From: DASVNK01 sp964478815
Lineage (GTDB): Bacteria; Verrucomicrobiota; Verrucomicrobiia; Limisphaerales; SXQI01
Length of the DNA stretch: 31,892 bases
Assembly: GCA_964478815.1 (NCBI GenBank)
Contig: CAYZKY010000064.1
Span: 1 to 31,892, forward strand
Direction of reading: 5' to 3'
Part shown: positions 14,248 through 22,284 of the stretch, one piece after another
How the letters are laid out: the number at the start of each line of letters is the position of its first letter
Numbering within the stretch: position 1 is the stretch's first letter
Translations under genes and position numbers: made by a program
The notes under the pieces: model-generated
The model's input: only the letters and a program-made list of their open reading frames with translations
The model's database searches: none
Told to the model about the DNA's origin: nothing

Positions 14248-17200
14248 TTACTGGCGCACCCGGAAGAACAGGTTGCCACCCGCACCGGGAGTGGTGCTGT
14301 AAGTATTCCCGGTCGGAGCCGGGGTGACGGCGCCCCACGTCGCGGGCGAGAGGGTCGGCGAGGACTCGAGCGTCCCGGTGCCCGTCCAGGTCACCGTGAC
14401 CGTCCCAGCCTGCTGCGAAACGGAGAGCTGGCTGCGCGTCACGACCGGCGCGGCCCCGCCCCGAATGACCACGTTGTCGAAGTAGCCGATGGTGACATCC
14501 GTGGCGGCGGCGACATAGGCCCCGACGCCGAAGGTAAGGCCTTGCGAGAACGGGAATGGGAGTTCGACGCCAAAGACCCCGTCCAGATAGAGCTTCACCG
14601 TCGCGCCGTTGGCGATGATGCCCATGCGATGGTTGCCCCGGTCGTCGAACGTTCCGCCGTCGAACGCGAAGATGTTGATGCCTTCGTTGCTCGGATTGTC
14701 ATCCGCGGCTCCGGCCTGCTTGTTGTAGCGCCAGCCGTAGTTGCGTCCGTCGTGCGCGACGTTGTCCGAGAAGAAGACGTAATTGCCGCCCGGTTCGCGC
14801 ACCCAGGCACCGGACCGTTGATTGGCCGCCGTGCCGGTCACAAGGACGAAGTCGAGATCCGCCCGATCCGCCTCAAAATAGACCGGCGAGGTGAGGGTGG
14901 GATTGAACGCCTGCTTGGTGATCAGCGCGAAACCGGGCCACGACGCCACCTCGGCGATGACATTCAATTTGGCGCGGCCTGCGTCGAGAGTGATGCCCGA
15001 CTCAGCCGTGGCGCTCCCGCCCGCGTCGACATACCAAGGCGCATTCTCTTCCGTCCATTTGCTGGCATCGATGGCGGTTCCGGAGAAGTTGTCCGCAAAC
15101 TGTTCGAGCGGGACCGTGACGACATCGACCTTGATCGGCCCGGGGAGGCAGGCCCCGACTGCCGTCGAAGCGACCGTGAAGGTGGTCGAACCAAGCCCAA
15201 CCGGCTGCACCGTGAACGACTGAAGGTTGATCGCTCCGGCTGCGAAGTTGAGGGTCAACGCGCCGTTAACGGCCCCAGCCGGGACCGCGACAGCCGGGTT
15301 CTGGCTGGTGATGGTGACGCTGATCGCCGCGGCGTCGTTCAGCAGCACGGGGACCGTGACGTCCACCGTTTGCCCGGAATCGGCCTGGTTCATGAACACG
15401 GTCGACGGGCTGACCTGGATGCACGGCAAGGTATTCTCGATCCGCGCATTGTCGAACACCGCGCGCGCATAGTCGCCGGTCGCGCGGGCATAGCCGCCCA
15501 GCTCGAAGTAGATGCCGGTGCTGACCTCGAAGGGATACCGCCCGCCGGAGATGCCATCGAGGAAGATCTCGACCGTCTCTCCATCGGCGACGAAGCGGAT
15601 TTGGCGGTCGCCGGTGGAATCGGAAGCGTTAAACGCCGCGATGCCGGCGGGGTTGCCGGTCGGCGAACCCGGGTTCACGTTCACCTGCCAGCCATTTTCG
15701 CCCACGTTGTGGCTGAGGAAGACGAAGCGCGAACGATCGCCGGTGGTGATGAAGACCCCCGAGCGGCCGGCCGTGCCGGATTGTTCCAGCAACACGCGGT
15801 TCACCCGGAAATCGAGGAGCAGATCCTTGGTGGCCACGTACGACTTGGCCGTCTTTAACGAAGCGCCCGCCCAGAAATCGGAATCGGCAAAGCCGCTGAT
15901 TTCCGCGGCCCCGCCCGTTTGCGCGACGGTGAACGTGCCCGCACCGACTTCGAAGCCCACGGTCGAGACTTGCCACTTCGTATTGTCGATGGTGTTGGCG
16001 GCGAAGCTGTCCTCCAACTGCACGCCCGGACCGGAAATGACGGCCACTTGGAGCGGGGTCCGAGAGGAAATGTCGCCTTCGACCGAGAGCTGGGCTCCGC
16101 CCAAGGCCGCACCCCGCACCTTGAAGTCGAGGGTGTTGCCGCCGCCGGCCGGGAAGCTCAGCGCGAGCACGCCGTTGACCGCCCCATCGCCGAGCGCGAT
16201 GTTCGGATCGCTGCTGACGACGCGAATGTTGACCGGCGACTGGGCGTTCAAGCCGGTGGGGATGCGTATCGACGCGTTACCCGTTCCTCCCACGCGCACA
16301 CTGAGCGCGGAAGGACTGAGAATGGCCGCGCCCGCCGTGGTGATTTCGAGATTATCCCAGATGGTGCTGGCGGTATCGCCATTCGCCCGGGCGTAACTGC
16401 CGAATTCGACGATCACACGGTTGAACGGGAATTTCACTTCCGCGCCCTGGATGCCGTCGAGGAGCAGTTTCACCGTCTTGCCGTCGGCAATCATGCTCAT
16501 GCGGTGGAGGAGGCCATCGTCATAATTGCCTCCATTGAACGCCGCGATATCCGTGCCGCTGCCCGTCGGGACGTCGCCGTCTTCGCCGATCTTGCGATTG
16601 AAGCGCCAGCCGCCCTCCGCCCGCACATCGGCGAACAGGACGTATTGCGTCCGCGTTTCGTCGAGAATCCACAGCGCGCTGCGGGAAGCCGTGCCGACCC
16701 CTGCCTCGGCGACGCGATCAATGGCCACGGTCAGGACCGAGCCTTCGGAGGCTTCGAACACCGGCGCCACTCGCAGCGTGCCGCCGGCCCACCACTGCTG
16801 GGTGGTGCTGCCGACAAATTCGATGGCTCCATTGCGGGCTTCGGCGTGAATATCCCCGGTGCCGCCTTCGAAGAAGGGCGCGTCGGGGGTGTAACGATTC
16901 GGATCGATGGTGTTTGAGGCAAAGTCGTCGGTCCACAGGACGCTGACCCGTTTCGGCACGGTTTCGATTCTCAGATTATCCCAGCGCGTATCGGCTGTAT
17001 CAGCGTTGGCTCGCGCGTAAGAGCCGAAATGGAATTGCACCTTCTTGAACGGGAATTTGACTTCGGCGCCAAAGACCCCGTCGAGATACAATTTCACCGT
17101 CTGGCCGTTGGCGATCATGCTCATGCGATGCAAGGCGCTGTCGTCATAATTGCCGCCGTTGAACGCCGCGATATCCGTGCCGCTGCCGGTGGGGACGTCG

Positions 17201-18333
17201 CCGTCCTCGCCGATGCTCCGGTTGAACCGCCAGCCGCCTTCGGCGCGCACATCGGCAAAAAGCACATATTTCGTCTTCGTTTCGTCGAGAATCCAGAGCG
17301 CGCTGCGCGAGGCCGTGCCGACTCCGGCTTCGGCCACACGGTCAATGGAGATTTCCACCGGCGTGTCTTCGCCGGCATCGAACGTTGGAACGATCCGCAA
17401 TGTCCCGCCGGCCCACCACTGCTGGCTGGTCGTGCCGACGAAGCTCATCACTCCGTTGCCGATCTCGGCGTGAATGTCGCCTTGGCCGCCTTCAAAGAAG
17501 GGCGCATCCGGCTGGTACTTGCCCGGATCGATGGTCGTGGCGCTGAAGTCGTCCTCGAAAGCCACGACCGTTTTCGGCAACGCCTCGATGCGCAGGTTAT
17601 CCCACGTCGTGCCGGCGGTATCGCCATTGGCCCGCGCATAGCTGCCAAAGTGAAACTTGATCTTGTTAAAGGGAAACTTCACCTCGGTGCCGAACACGCC
17701 ATTCAGATAAAGTTTCACGGTCTTGCCGTCCGCGACCGCGCGCATGCGGTGCAGGGCGCTGTCGTCGTAGTTCCCCCCGTTGAATGGGACGATATCCGTG
17801 CCGCTGCCTGTCGGCACATCACCGTCCTCGCCGATGCTTCGATTAAACCGCCAGCCGCCTTCCGCCCGCACATCGGCGAAGAGGACGTATTTCGTCTCCG
17901 TTTCGTCCAGAATCCAGAGTGCGCTGCGCGAGGCGGTGCCGACGCCCGTTTCCGCCACGCGGTCGATGGATACGGCCACCGCCTCCTCCTCGGATGCGGT
18001 GAAGGTCGGAACGACGCGCAGGGTAGCCCCGGCCCACCATTGCTGCGTGGTGTTGCCGACGAATTCGATGGTGCCGTTGCGGGCTTCCGCGTGGATATCC
18101 CCCTGCCCGCCTTCAAAGAAGGGCGCGGCAGCTTCATACTTCGCGGTGTCGATGGTCGCGCTCGAAAAATCATCCGAGAAAAGCACCTCGGAAATCTCGG
18201 CTGAAGCAGGGCCGGCGGCCCCGAGCAGACCAAGCGCGAGCAGGGCGCGCTGCGCCGCTTGGCCAAGGCGTGCCCGAAGAGTGGAGAAGAGGCGTCGCCT
18301 CATCCCGTCATGAAGGAACGTTCGGTTATTCAT
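14248..18333 (-). CDS. Large lectin-like surface protein with tandem repeats
   Basis: The protein is 1361 residues. A signal peptide follows an Arg-rich start (MRRRLFSTLRARLGQ, cleavage after PASA). An ATG at 18303 is an equally possible start. Three near-identical units of about 207 residues come first, each starting at a DDF(S/A) segment and containing QQWWAG, SALWILDE and DGDVPTGSGTDI. Two diverged copies follow (starting LEDSFAANTIDNTKW and DNFSGTAIDASKW), separated by Ig-like beta-sandwich stretches. The units resemble LamG/concanavalin-like jelly rolls, which bind glycans in other proteins. The C-terminus has the verrucomicrobial WTGTGTLESSPTL module and ends FFRVRQ. Inferred role: surface adhesion or polysaccharide binding. 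There are no catalytic motifs I can identify. Confidence 0.87.
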   Translation of the reverse strand: MNNRTFLHDGMRRRLFSTLRARLGQAAQRALLALGLLGAAGPASAEISEVLFSDDFSSATIDTAKYEAAAPFFEGGQGDIHAEARNGTIEFVGNTTQQWWAGATLRVVPTFTASEEEAVAVSIDRVAETGVGTASRSALWILDETETKYVLFADVRAEGGWRFNRSIGEDGDVPTGSGTDIVPFNGGNYDDSALHRMRAVADGKTVKLYLNGVFGTEVKFPFNKIKFHFGSYARANGDTAGTTWDNLRIEALPKTVVAFEDDFSATTIDPGKYQPDAPFFEGGQGDIHAEIGNGVMSFVGTTSQQWWAGGTLRIVPTFDAGEDTPVEISIDRVAEAGVGTASRSALWILDETKTKYVLFADVRAEGGWRFNRSIGEDGDVPTGSGTDIAAFNGGNYDDSALHRMSMIANGQTVKLYLDGVFGAEVKFPFKKVQFHFGSYARANADTADTRWDNLRIETVPKRVSVLWTDDFASNTIDPNRYTPDAPFFEGGTGDIHAEARNGAIEFVGSTTQQWWAGGTLRVAPVFEASEGSVLTVAIDRVAEAGVGTASRSALWILDETRTQYVLFADVRAEGGWRFNRKIGEDGDVPTGSGTDIAAFNGGNYDDGLLHRMSMIADGKTVKLLLDGIQGAEVKFPFNRVIVEFGSYARANGDTASTIWDNLEITTAGAAILSPSALSVRVGGTGNASIRIPTGLNAQSPVNIRVVSSDPNIALGDGAVNGVLALSFPAGGGNTLDFKVRGAALGGAQLSVEGDISSRTPLQVAVISGPGVQLEDSFAANTIDNTKWQVSTVGFEVGAGTFTVAQTGGAAEISGFADSDFWAGASLKTAKSYVATKDLLLDFRVNRVLLEQSGTAGRSGVFITTGDRSRFVFLSHNVGENGWQVNVNPGSPTGNPAGIAAFNASDSTGDRQIRFVADGETVEIFLDGISGGRYPFEVSTGIYFELGGYARATGDYARAVFDNARIENTLPCIQVSPSTVFMNQADSGQTVDVTVPVLLNDAAAISVTITSQNPAVAVPAGAVNGALTLNFAAGAINLQSFTVQPVGLGSTTFTVASTAVGACLPGPIKVDVVTVPLEQFADNFSGTAIDASKWTEENAPWYVDAGGSATAESGITLDAGRAKLNVIAEVASWPGFALITKQAFNPTLTSPVYFEADRADLDFVLVTGTAANQRSGAWVREPGGNYVFFSDNVAHDGRNYGWRYNKQAGAADDNPSNEGINIFAFDGGTFDDRGNHRMGIIANGATVKLYLDGVFGVELPFPFSQGLTFGVGAYVAAATDVTIGYFDNVVIRGGAAPVVTRSQLSVSQQAGTVTVTWTGTGTLESSPTLSPATWGAVTPAPTGNTYSTTPGAGGNLFFRVRQ
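16340..18185 (-). repeat. Three tandem ~620-bp coding repeats
   Basis: The unit boundaries, marked by the DDF codons, fall near 18170, 17550 and 16930, with the last unit ending near 16340. The copies share long stretches at both DNA and protein level, for example the VGTASRSALWILDE and GEDGDVPTGSGTDI regions. This shows recent duplication or gene conversion inside the gene. Confidence 0.85.
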
Positions 18334-18356
18334 ATTTTTCGCTAGGGTTCGGAAGC

Positions 18357-18387
18357 GATTAAGCTCCCTGACGCAAAAGACTGTCAA
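18357..18387 (-). promoter_or_regulatory. Weak promoter candidate for the surface protein
   Basis: On the minus strand TTGACA (18382-18387) is followed after a long 19-bp spacer by TTAATC (18357-18362), about 24 bp before the ATG at 18333. The -35 box is perfect but the spacing is poor. Confidence 0.25.
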
Positions 18388-18399
18388 CGCGTTAATTGT

Positions 18400-18437
18400 A
18401 AAAAAAGGCCCGCCGCCCTGTTAACGCGCGGCGGGCC
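18400..18437 (-). terminator. Rho-independent terminator after the TonB receptor
   Basis: Read on the minus strand, a 10-bp perfect GC stem (GGCCCGCCGC / GCGGCGGGCC, 18407-18437) is followed by seven T (18400-18406). It starts 19 bp beyond the receptor stop. Confidence 0.9.
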
Positions 18438-18455
18438 GTGACGGCGGAGGATGCG

Positions 18456-20660
18456 TCAAAACTTCGCGGTGAGAGCCACCCGCACCGAGATTGGCTCCGC
18501 TGGATGGAAATGGCGGTCGTTGTAGCCGCCATCGTCGGGCCCGGCCGCTTCGCCATTCAGGCGGGACGGGTAGTAATAGTCGATTTCGCTATCCCGCCGA
18601 TCGAGAATGTTGAAGACCTCTGCCGCGAGGGTCCAGTGCTTGTTGAACCGGTATCCGACCCGCCCGCTGAGCAGAATGGTTTCGGAGGAACGGATGGAGT
18701 CATCCTCGATCAGAGGCCGCGGCCCGAAGTAACGCAAGCGGAGCCCCCCAAAGAACCCCCGTTCGCCCGGCTGTTGCAAGGTGACCCCGGCCGCCAGCAC
18801 GGTCTCTACCGAACCGGGAATCTCGTCGCCGGCCGGATCGTTGTCGCGGAACTCGGCATGCGACAGGGAGAGATCGGCATCGAAGGTGATCCAGGGCGCA
18901 GGCGTGTAGTAGTTGGCGAACTCGAGGCCGAAGCGGCGGCTTGGGCGGCTGGCTTCGGTGTTGCCGGCATCGCCGATGAAGAGCAGCTCGCTATCGATAT
19001 CCAACCACCAGAACGCCAGCGTGCTTTGCAAGCCCGGCACTGCCGTGGTGCGCACGCCGACTTCGGCGCCGTACGTCCGCACGAGCGGGTCCACGGGCGA
19101 TGTCGCGGCGCCCGTCGCCGGATCGACTCGCGTCGTGGTGCCCCGGCCGTCATTGCTGTGGAATCCCAGCCCGCCGCTTACGTAGATTTCCGTTTCCTTC
19201 CAGGCGCCGAAGATGAGGCTCCCCTTGGGGCTGACGATGCCATCATCCTTCCGGCCGGAATTGGCCGCCAGATGGCTGTCGATATCGAAGTGGTACACGT
19301 CGGCCCGCAAGCCAAGCACCGAGCGGACCTTGTCATGCCATTGCACCTTGTTCTCGACGTAAGGGGCGATGCTGGCCTGCCAGACGTCGTCGGCCCGCGT
19401 GGTGGCTGGGATCACTCCGCCGGCGTAGTCCGGCTTGTCCGTGCGGTGGCGCGCCACGGTCTGGAAGAGGCCGTTCTCGATCGAATCGCTGCGCATCTGC
19501 AGACCGACCGTGTTCTCCATGTCGCGCGCGCCCAGTTGCCCGAACCAGGAATGGCTGGCCTTGAGCCCGCCGACCCAGCGTTTGTCCTTTTGCTCGAACT
19601 GATCGCCCAGGGGGCTGCCCAGGAAGTAGGAGAAATCGCTGAACAGATCGAGGTCGTAATAGAAGCCGTAGGCCATGACCTTCGTGGCCGAACGGTCGTC
19701 GGATCGATGCCATTCGCTTGAGAGGCTGAATCGCTTCGAGTCGCCGCCGTCGGTCGGGTTGAGGGAATCGAACCGCCCGAAGCCCGGCTGTTGGAGCGCC
19801 CGTTGCGCGATCTGGTCGGTGCTGTCCCACCGCCCCGCGTGCGCCAGGCCGGTGACGCTCCATCCGAGCGCGGCATCGCCCTGACTGTAGCGCAGCACTC
19901 CGTTGACGCGCTGATAATCTTCCGGGTGCTTCCACGGACCGTCGTGGTGGAACAACTCGAGGCCGTAGAGCAGATGCCCCGGCCCGAGCTTCGGCGACGA
20001 GGCGACCAGCCCCCGTGCATAGCCGTAACTGCCTCCCTCCACCTGCGCGATGCTCTGGGGCAAGGCCTGGAAATACTCCAGATCGGCGGCCCCCGCCGAC
20101 GAGAAATCGCCTAATTCCGCCGAATAGGGACCTTTCCGGTAATTCACCCGCTCGACCAGTTCGGGGAGCACGAAGTTCAAGTCCGTGTAGCCCTGGCCGT
20201 GGCCGTGCGTGGGGAGATTGACGGGCACGCCGTCGACGCTCGTCGCGAAATCAGTGCCGTGATCGAGATTGAAGCCGCGCAGGAAGAACTGGTTCGCCTT
20301 CCCGGCGCCGGAATGCTGAGTCACGATCACGCCGGGCACCGTCTCCAGCACCTCACCCGGGCGAGAGAGGGTGCGCGAGTCGAGCTGCTCGGCGCCGACC
20401 GTCCCCTGCGAAGCCGAATCGGCCATTCCCACCAGGGAGTCCGCCCGGCCGCGAACGACCATTTCGGGCAGGCGCACCGGCTCGGTGCTCGACGCGGAGG
20501 CCAACGGGGTGTTGGGCGCATTCGCGGACGGTTGGGCAGACGCGACTCCGCACCAGGCGCAGGTCAGCAGCACCGCCGTCCGCGGCACTTTCAGATTTTC
20601 AGAGCTAGCGCCCGGCGCACGTTGGCGGAGACGCTTCAGATTCGTTCGTTTTCTGGACAT
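18456..20660 (-). CDS. TonB-dependent outer-membrane receptor
   Basis: The protein is 734 residues from the ATG at 20660; the frame is open 75 codons further but that part is not signal-like. The signal peptide (RTAVLLTCAWCGVASAQ) is followed by the plug domain: RLPEMVVRGRADSLVG, then GEVLETVPGVIVTQHSGAGK, FFLRGFNLDHGTDF and NLPTHGHGQGYTDLNFVLPE. The beta-barrel follows and ends in Phe (VALTAKF), as outer-membrane barrels do. These receptors import scarce ligands with energy from TonB-ExbBD, which is not in this window. The HGHGQGY loop and the His-rich exported protein upstream suggest a metal or metal complex as ligand; this is inference. The 285-bp gap upstream shows no riboswitch I can recognise. 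Confidence 0.93.
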   Translation of the reverse strand: MSRKRTNLKRLRQRAPGASSENLKVPRTAVLLTCAWCGVASAQPSANAPNTPLASASSTEPVRLPEMVVRGRADSLVGMADSASQGTVGAEQLDSRTLSRPGEVLETVPGVIVTQHSGAGKANQFFLRGFNLDHGTDFATSVDGVPVNLPTHGHGQGYTDLNFVLPELVERVNYRKGPYSAELGDFSSAGAADLEYFQALPQSIAQVEGGSYGYARGLVASSPKLGPGHLLYGLELFHHDGPWKHPEDYQRVNGVLRYSQGDAALGWSVTGLAHAGRWDSTDQIAQRALQQPGFGRFDSLNPTDGGDSKRFSLSSEWHRSDDRSATKVMAYGFYYDLDLFSDFSYFLGSPLGDQFEQKDKRWVGGLKASHSWFGQLGARDMENTVGLQMRSDSIENGLFQTVARHRTDKPDYAGGVIPATTRADDVWQASIAPYVENKVQWHDKVRSVLGLRADVYHFDIDSHLAANSGRKDDGIVSPKGSLIFGAWKETEIYVSGGLGFHSNDGRGTTTRVDPATGAATSPVDPLVRTYGAEVGVRTTAVPGLQSTLAFWWLDIDSELLFIGDAGNTEASRPSRRFGLEFANYYTPAPWITFDADLSLSHAEFRDNDPAGDEIPGSVETVLAAGVTLQQPGERGFFGGLRLRYFGPRPLIEDDSIRSSETILLSGRVGYRFNKHWTLAAEVFNILDRRDSEIDYYYPSRLNGEAAGPDDGGYNDRHFHPAEPISVRVALTAKF

Positions 20661-20945
20661 AGCAATTTTCGACAAAGGTTTGATTACGTGGAGTTGAGGC
20701 CGCTCTCCGCCCGGCCTTCGCATCGGAAAGGCCGGAGCGAGGGCGGACACGGGCCTCCTCGGCATGAGGAGCCGCGCGGAATCGCCGGGGGTTATTTCCG
20801 GCCAATCGCCTCGAGTTATCGAATTCGAATGGGTGGACAGACCGAAGCCGGCGGCTGACGGGTCGCCTCTGCTGGCAGCAAGCAAGGGAATGAGCGGGCT
20901 CGAGTAGGGCGGCTCTCCCCGGAGCCAAGCCGCGAGCAGCGAAGG

Positions 20946-21503
20946 TCAGCCGCGGATGGCAGGCGGGCCGCGTGAAGCGGATTGAGCCTCCCACCGATCG
21001 GAGAAAACCGGGGCGGGCCAGGAAGCTTGAATGCAGATGATCGCGCTGGCCCCTTCGAGCACGGGGTCGACGCTGGGCGTCTGATCGACAAGCCCTTGCG
21101 CCAGCAGTTGGAAGATACTTTGGTGCTCGTGATGCCCATCGCCCGACGCATCGGAGTTTGGGTCGGTGTCGGCGCGCCGGAAGAGAGCCGCGACCGCGCG
21201 GCGCAGCGGTTCGAGCGAAATCTTCGGCCAGTGGAAAGGGCGGTGCGGTTGGACAAAAGCCGCCGCATCTTCGGAGGGAGGCGCAACTTCCGGTTTGTCG
21301 TGGTGATGCCAATCCCCATCGCCGTGATGATGCGAATGGGGGTGCAGTTCAAGTTCGCCAGGCCATCCGAGGGCATGAGAATGCCGGCCCCCTACCCCAC
21401 CGTGCTCCACCCAGTGATGCAAGAGCGGGCTGAACCCGACCGCCGCGCCTCCCAACAGGCACAGCACCAGGTACCATCCCACGCATTGGCGCACACTCCT
21501 CAT
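20946..21503 (-). CDS. His-rich exported protein
   Basis: The protein is 185 residues. The N-terminus is a signal peptide or membrane anchor (VGWYLVLCLLGGAAVGFSPLL). Two His clusters follow: HPHSHHHGDGDWHHHD (about residues 53-68) and GHHEHQ further on, besides single HH pairs. Such tracts bind Zn, Ni, Co or Cu. The gene precedes a TonB receptor on the same strand, with a 285-bp gap, which suggests a shared role in metal handling at the cell envelope. The start at 21503 is chosen for the signal peptide; the frame stays open to 21695. A promoter candidate lies at 21609-21637, leaving a leader of about 100 bases that holds a pair of direct repeats. Confidence 0.75.
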   Translation of the reverse strand: MRSVRQCVGWYLVLCLLGGAAVGFSPLLHHWVEHGGVGGRHSHALGWPGELELHPHSHHHGDGDWHHHDKPEVAPPSEDAAAFVQPHRPFHWPKISLEPLRRAVAALFRRADTDPNSDASGDGHHEHQSIFQLLAQGLVDQTPSVDPVLEGASAIICIQASWPAPVFSDRWEAQSASRGPPAIRG

Positions 21504-21541
21504 CTGAACCCAGTCATTTTGGCCGCTGGCGAGCGGAACAG

Positions 21542-21573
21542 CCGATTTCCCGTTGGTCCGGCTCCGATTTCCC
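21542..21573. repeat. Two CCGATTTCCC repeats, 22 bp apart
   Basis: CCGATTTCCC occurs at 21542-21551 and 21564-21573. The 22-bp offset is about two helical turns, so both sites face the same side of the DNA. They lie in the leader of the His-rich gene and could be an operator. Confidence 0.45.
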
Positions 21574-21608
21574 CACTTTACGCCGGCCAATCGTCGGTGG
21601 ATGCGGTC

Positions 21609-21637
21609 GATTGTGAGTGCCCGCCGGGTGCCGTCAA
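21609..21637 (-). promoter_or_regulatory. Promoter candidate of the His-rich gene
   Basis: On the minus strand TTGACG (21632-21637), a 17-bp spacer, and ACAATC (21609-21614). The predicted start lies about 100 bp before the ATG. Confidence 0.45.
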
Positions 21638-21678
21638 GAAGTCTCCGGCCAGGCGGCTTTGTGGCGAGGGCGGTTCGA

Positions 21679-21696
21679 GGTGCGCTCGTTCGCACC
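21679..21696. repeat. Short inverted repeat upstream of the Rrf2 gene
   Basis: GGTGCG and CGCACC enclose a 6-base loop, 15 bp before the -35 box of the Rrf2 promoter candidate. It may be an operator, for example for autoregulation. Confidence 0.35.
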
Positions 21697-21710
21697 CTCC
21701 CGCAATGCCC

Positions 21711-21738
21711 TTGCGCTTGGCGGTCGCTTGCCTAATTT
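21711..21738 (+). promoter_or_regulatory. Promoter candidate of the Rrf2 gene
   Basis: TTGCGC (21711-21716), a 16-bp spacer, and TAATTT (21733-21738). The ATG at 21748 lies only 9 bases beyond the -10 box, so the transcript would be nearly leaderless. Confidence 0.35.
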
Positions 21739-21747
21739 GGGGCCGTC

Positions 21748-22233
21748 ATGAAGTTGACCAAACGTGGCGAGTATGCCCTTCGAGCCATGATCGGCCTGGG
21801 CCTCGCCCGGGAAGCGGGGCGGCCGATGATCCAGATTCCCGAACTGGCGCGGCGGGAGCGCATCCCCATCAAGTTTCTCGAGGCGATCCTTGTCGAACTG
21901 AAAGAGGCCGGTTACCTCGACAGCAAACGGGGCCAGCAGGGCGGCTACAGCTTGCGGGTGCCGATGGAGGCGATCAAGATCGGCGATGTCATCCGGCGTG
22001 TGGAAGGGCCGCTGGCGCCGATCCGCTGCGTGAGCCAAAACTTTTACGAGCGCTGCTCCTGCCCGGATGAAGAGCATTGCGGCCTGCGAATGCTCATGCT
22101 CGATGTGCGAAATGCGATCTCCGAGATTCTCGACCAGTATACCCTCTCGCAAGTGGTGGAGGATGCCGGCCGGAAACTCCTGCGCGATTCCCTGCCGAAT
22201 CCTTACCACAAAGCGCCCCGCGGCAAGAAATAG
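21748..22233 (+). CDS. Rrf2-family transcription regulator
   Basis: The protein is 161 residues. The winged helix starts MKLTKRGEYALRAMIGLGL and includes IKFLEAILVELKEAGYLDSKRG and the family-typical QQGGYSL wing (63-69). Four cysteines lie where cluster-binding members carry their ligands: C94, C103, C105 and C111 (IRCVSQNFYERCSCPDE, then HCGL). It could thus sense iron-sulfur status, redox state or another signal, as IscR-like members do. It is divergent from the His-rich/TonB genes and may control them; the Fe-S carrier at 3410 is a second possible target. Both are inference. The start matches the family exactly. Confidence 0.92.
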   Translation: MKLTKRGEYALRAMIGLGLAREAGRPMIQIPELARRERIPIKFLEAILVELKEAGYLDSKRGQQGGYSLRVPMEAIKIGDVIRRVEGPLAPIRCVSQNFYERCSCPDEEHCGLRMLMLDVRNAISEILDQYTLSQVVEDAGRKLLRDSLPNPYHKAPRGKK

Positions 22234-22284
22234 CGCGGTCGACGGGATTTCCTCCTGACATCAACGCCGCCTTGGCGAGGCCCC

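Noticed and set aside
14215..15858. 547-codon plus-strand frame opposite the surface protein
   Set aside because: Arg/Asp/Gly-rich antisense shadow with no recognisable motif or ribosome-binding site.
20661..20945. Cobalamin or other riboswitch upstream of the TonB receptor
   Set aside because: No B12-box or other riboswitch core was recognisable on the minus strand, only short GC hairpins.
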